Positions 61,847 to 64,000 of a stretch of DNA of 64,000 bases are shown here, in pieces (the stretch's first letter is position 1; each line of letters starts with the position of its first letter). Origin of the DNA: Nodosilinea sp. FACHB-131. Lineage in GTDB: Bacteria; Cyanobacteriota; Cyanobacteriia; Phormidesmidales; Phormidesmidaceae. The notes under the pieces are model-generated. The model had not been told where the DNA came from and did not search any database. It saw only the letters and a program-made list of their open reading frames with translations. The DNA lies in assembly GCF_014695395.1 (NCBI RefSeq), contig NZ_JACJOF010000033.1, positions 124,001 through 188,000 of the forward strand, in the 5' to 3' direction. A program made the position numbers and the translations under genes.

Positions 61847-62965
61847 TTAGGCCGGGTCGAGCACCAGGCAATCGTCAGCGGCCCAGTGCACATACACAGC
61901 GGTATCGACTCCCAGCGATTCGGCCCGATTGGGCTGGCGCACCATTAGGGTCTCGCCTGAACCTAGGCGCACTACGCAGTGCAGGTGCGTGCCGAGGTAC
62001 ATCAGATGGCTAATGTGCCCTTGGTAGCAGTTATTGGCGGCAGCCGGCGCACTGAGGCTGAGGTTGATTTTTTCGGGTCGCACGCTCACCACCACGGTCT
62101 GGGCACCGCCGCTGCTGGCCGTACAGGCCAACACCCGCAAACCACTGTCGGTAGTGACCTGCACCTGGCTGGGGTAGGCCTGGTCGATGCGCCCAGGCAG
62201 CAGATTGGTATCGCCGATAAAATCAGCGACAAAGGCGGTGCGGGGACGGTCATAGATGTCGCTGGGAGTGCCGATCTGCTCAATCTGACCGTTGTTCATC
62301 ACGGCGATGCGGTCAGAGAGCGACAGGGCCTCCTCTTGATCGTGGGTGACCATAATAAAGGTGATGCCTAGCTGCCGGTGCAAGTTGGCCAGCTCGACCT
62401 GCATCTGCTTGCGCAGCTTTTGATCTAGAGCACCAAGGGGCTCGTCGAGCAGCATCACCGCTGGATGGTTAACCAGAGCGCGGGCTAGGGCCACCCGCTG
62501 CTGCTGCCCACCAGAAAGCTGGGCTGGGTAGCGGGCGGCCATGGTTTCCATACGCACCAGGCGCAGGGCTTCGGCAACGCGATCGCGCACCTGGAGCGAC
62601 CCCATGCGGCGAATTTTGAGGCCAAAGGCAATGTTGTCTTTAACCGTCATATGGTCAAACAGGGCGTAGCTTTGAAAGACGGTATTGACGGGGCGGCGGT
62701 GGGCGGGCACGGTGCTCACGTTAGCCCCTTGAATCAGCACATCGCCAGCAGTGGGAGTTTCAAAACCCGCAATCAGGCGCAGGGTAGTAGTTTTGCCGCA
62801 GCCTGAAGGGCCCAAAATACTAAAGAATTCGCCCTGGTGCACCGTCAGGTCAAGATCGCGAACGGCTACCTCTGTCCCAAAGGCCTTCACTACCCGCCGC
62901 AACTCGACATCCGACTGGGTTGCTGGTGTTGCCGTCACTGCGGCAGAACGCACCGTCTGAGCCAT
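61847..62965 (-). CDS. potA: polyamine-type ABC transporter ATP-binding protein PotA
   Basis: The 372-residue ATPase has Walker [10 protein letters not shown] near residue 52, the Q-loop [10 protein letters not shown] near 96, the signature LSGGQQQR near 149, Walker [13 protein letters not shown] near 169, an H-loop THDQEEA, and a C-terminal TOBE domain (about 270-360). ATG 62965 ([10 protein letters not shown]) is chosen because AGGAG lies 8 bases upstream; the frame opens at 62986. It heads the operon. FbpC-type or spermidine substrates are both conceivable; the PotD neighbour favours polyamines. Confidence 0.92.
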   Translation of the reverse strand: MAQTVRSAAVTATPATQSDVELRRVVKAFGTEVAVRDLDLTVHQGEFFSILGPSGCGKTTTLRLIAGFETPTAGDVLIQGANVSTVPAHRRPVNTVFQSYALFDHMTVKDNIAFGLKIRRMGSLQVRDRVAEALRLVRMETMAARYPAQLSGGQQQRVALARALVNHPAVMLLDEPLGALDQKLRKQMQVELANLHRQLGITFIMVTHDQEEALSLSDRIAVMNNGQIEQIGTPSDIYDRPRTAFVADFIGDTNLLPGRIDQAYPSQVQVTTDSGLRVLACTASSGGAQTVVVSVRPEKINLSLSAPAAANNCYQGHISHLMYLGTHLHCVVRLGSGETLMVRQPNRAESLGVDTAVYVHWAADDCLVLDPA

Positions 62966-63141
62966 AGCCATGTCTCCTGGGTTCACCCCAACTGTAGCGA
63001 TCGCCCTGGGATAGACAAATCGCTGCGATCACAACCACCGCCCTAGTTTAGACCGAGGCCAGAGCAGCACTGCCTCTACTTTACCCACCTTGGCGATCGC
63101 AGACGCATCCTGCCCCAAAAAAGCCATTATTCCGCATCTTA

Positions 63142-63158
63142 GCCGCCAAAAAGGCGGC
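63142..63158. terminator. GCCGCC/GGCGGC hairpin
   Basis: A 6-bp GC stem (63142-63147, 63153-63158) surrounds AAAAA, between potA and the lipoprotein gene. It has no T-run. A regulatory or spacer role is equally possible. Confidence 0.3.
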
Positions 63159-63214
63159 ATCGACAAGCTAGCAAAACGCTACCATGGCACCAAATAGTGC
63201 TCGGGAGTACAGTT

Positions 63215-63769
63215 ATGCCCGCGAAACTTGACCAGTCGCCGCTTCAGCGCCGTCGCCCTACCCTGGCGTGGGCAATGGCGATCGCCGCTGGGGTTGCGAT
63301 CGCCGGCTGCCGCCCCAGCACCCCTCCCCAAACCGAAGCCGTCAACCCTGCTCCAGCAGCTCCTACCGACTCTGCCCCTGAGCCCGCCGTGCCGTCCACT
63401 GAGGCTCCAACAGCCACCCCAGCCGCCCCGGCAACTACGCCTACCGCCACCCTGCCCAATGCCCTCGTCAAAGAGTGGCAGCCCCTCAGCGACGTGCTGC
63501 TTGCCTTTGGCCCTATGACTTTAACCCCCGACCAGGTGCAGTGGGGCAGCGGCCAAACCAGCTCCTACACCTTGATCAGCACCGAAGGCGGCTACCTACT
63601 GGAGCTAGAGGCCAACCCTAGCTTTTACGACACCCAAAACCGCTACATCAAGCTCATTCCCAAATCCGATGCCAACGCAGCCAACTCCATTGAGGTCGCC
63701 TTTTACCCTAATGCTGACCAACTTCAGAGCGACGAATACGTCATGTATGGCGGCTACTTTGCCGAGTAG
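63215..63769 (+). CDS. putative lipoprotein of unknown function
   Basis: The 184-residue product has a signal sequence with a lipobox (GVAIAGC, Cys near residue 32), an Ala/Pro/Thr-rich linker (about 35-90) and a compact C-terminal domain of about 95 residues (LVKEWQPLSDVLLAF onward). I do not recognise that domain. It is predicted to sit on the cell-envelope surface of a membrane. ATG 63215 is chosen; an in-frame GTG lies 18 bases upstream. Confidence 0.7.
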   Translation: MPAKLDQSPLQRRRPTLAWAMAIAAGVAIAGCRPSTPPQTEAVNPAPAAPTDSAPEPAVPSTEAPTATPAAPATTPTATLPNALVKEWQPLSDVLLAFGPMTLTPDQVQWGSGQTSSYTLISTEGGYLLELEANPSFYDTQNRYIKLIPKSDANAANSIEVAFYPNADQLQSDEYVMYGGYFAE

Positions 63770-63928
63770 GCACCGATTCTGTGTATAGCGATCGCCATGG
63801 TGCTGAGGCCACAAGTTGCTACCACTAGCAAAAACGGAGCGGCGCACTGACCAATAGGCAACGCGATCGATGGCAATGCATAGGGTCTCGACCAAGCCGG
63901 CAATCGCTACAGAAGCGGAAGAAAAAAT

Positions 63929-63963
63929 TGGGGCAAAGGCGCTTCATTATCGCCTCTGCCCCT
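63929..63963 (-). terminator. probable Rho-independent terminator for a gene entering from the right
   Basis: Arms GGGGCAAAGGCG (63930-63941) and CGCCTCTGCCCC (63951-63962) pair with one mismatch. On the minus strand the stem is followed by AATTTTTTC. The gene it ends would lie beyond the right window edge. Confidence 0.6.
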
Positions 63964-64000
63964 TGAATTAGTGGTCTCTTCTACAGAAGAACCGTGAACC

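Overview
The window is a chromosomal segment of a filamentous-type cyanobacterium, most like the Leptolyngbya/Nodosilinea/Phormidesmis group (the genus is an inference). Direct evidence is a set of cyanobacterial marker genes (orange carotenoid protein, fluorescence recovery protein, two HLIPs, chlG, petP, a Psb35-like protein, Ycf49-like protein) and very frequent HIP1 octamers (GCGATCGC). Almost everything is core or conserved accessory chromosome. I see no prophage, CRISPR array, tRNA or rRNA. The one mobile element is a complete IS982-family insertion.

Layout. 1-5.7 kb (mostly minus strand): amidase cut by the window edge, pyruvate dehydrogenase E2, YlqD-like protein, acyl-ACP/acyl-CoA synthetase, cupin. 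5.7-9.7 kb: PAS-GGDEF-EAL protein divergent from a TPR-containing Ser/Thr kinase. 9.8-14 kb: transglutaminase-like protein, zinc-ribbon protein, cytosine deaminase, SDR. 14.1-16.5 kb: photoprotection island with two HLIPs (+), FRP and OCP (-). 16.7-19.8 kb: Nfu, SerS, two tandem paralogous membrane proteins, DUF2358 protein. 19.9-24.6 kb: general amino-acid ABC transporter (aapJQMP / natFGH-bgtA type). 24.7-33.5 kb: ComF, PEP-synthase-like protein with a degenerate nucleotide-binding half, glutathione peroxidase, CsaB, Ycf49/DUF3593 pair, glutathione reductase, TenA-E-like protein. 33.6-41 kb: LptC-like, LabA/NYN protein, MetG, LepB, CysK, HAD phosphatase, second TenA. 41.2-42.6 kb: an NTF2-like gene split by the IS982 element. 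42.8-49.9 kb: Cof hydrolase overlapping tail-to-tail with a polysaccharide deacetylase, orphan DppB/DppC permeases, 7TM-HD phosphohydrolase, an unassigned protein. 50-58.4 kb: peptidoglycan-binding protein, HisF, PetP, Get3d-like ATPase, ChlG, class A PBP, Psb35-like. 58.6-63 kb: spermidine/putrescine-type transporter potA-D-B-C. 63.2 kb: a lipoprotein.

How the genes relate. The clearest functional unit is the photoprotection island: OCP quenches phycobilisomes, FRP resets it, and the HLIPs protect chlorophyll proteins; the first HLIP has an HLR1-like (RpaB) site upstream. A second photosynthesis-related run is petP, get3d and chlG. The two ABC transporter operons import amino acids and polyamines.

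Non-coding structure is notable: a G-rich/C-rich short-repeat family (GGATGGGT-type units and their complements) sits in at least nine intergenic gaps, including inside the pot operon, and three dispersed hairpins share the core AACCGTTNGAGYG. I found no convincing wholly new multi-gene system. The best leads are the dispersed hairpin family, the short-repeat family, the tandem membrane-protein pair, the antisense gene overlap and the degenerate PEP-synthase-like protein.
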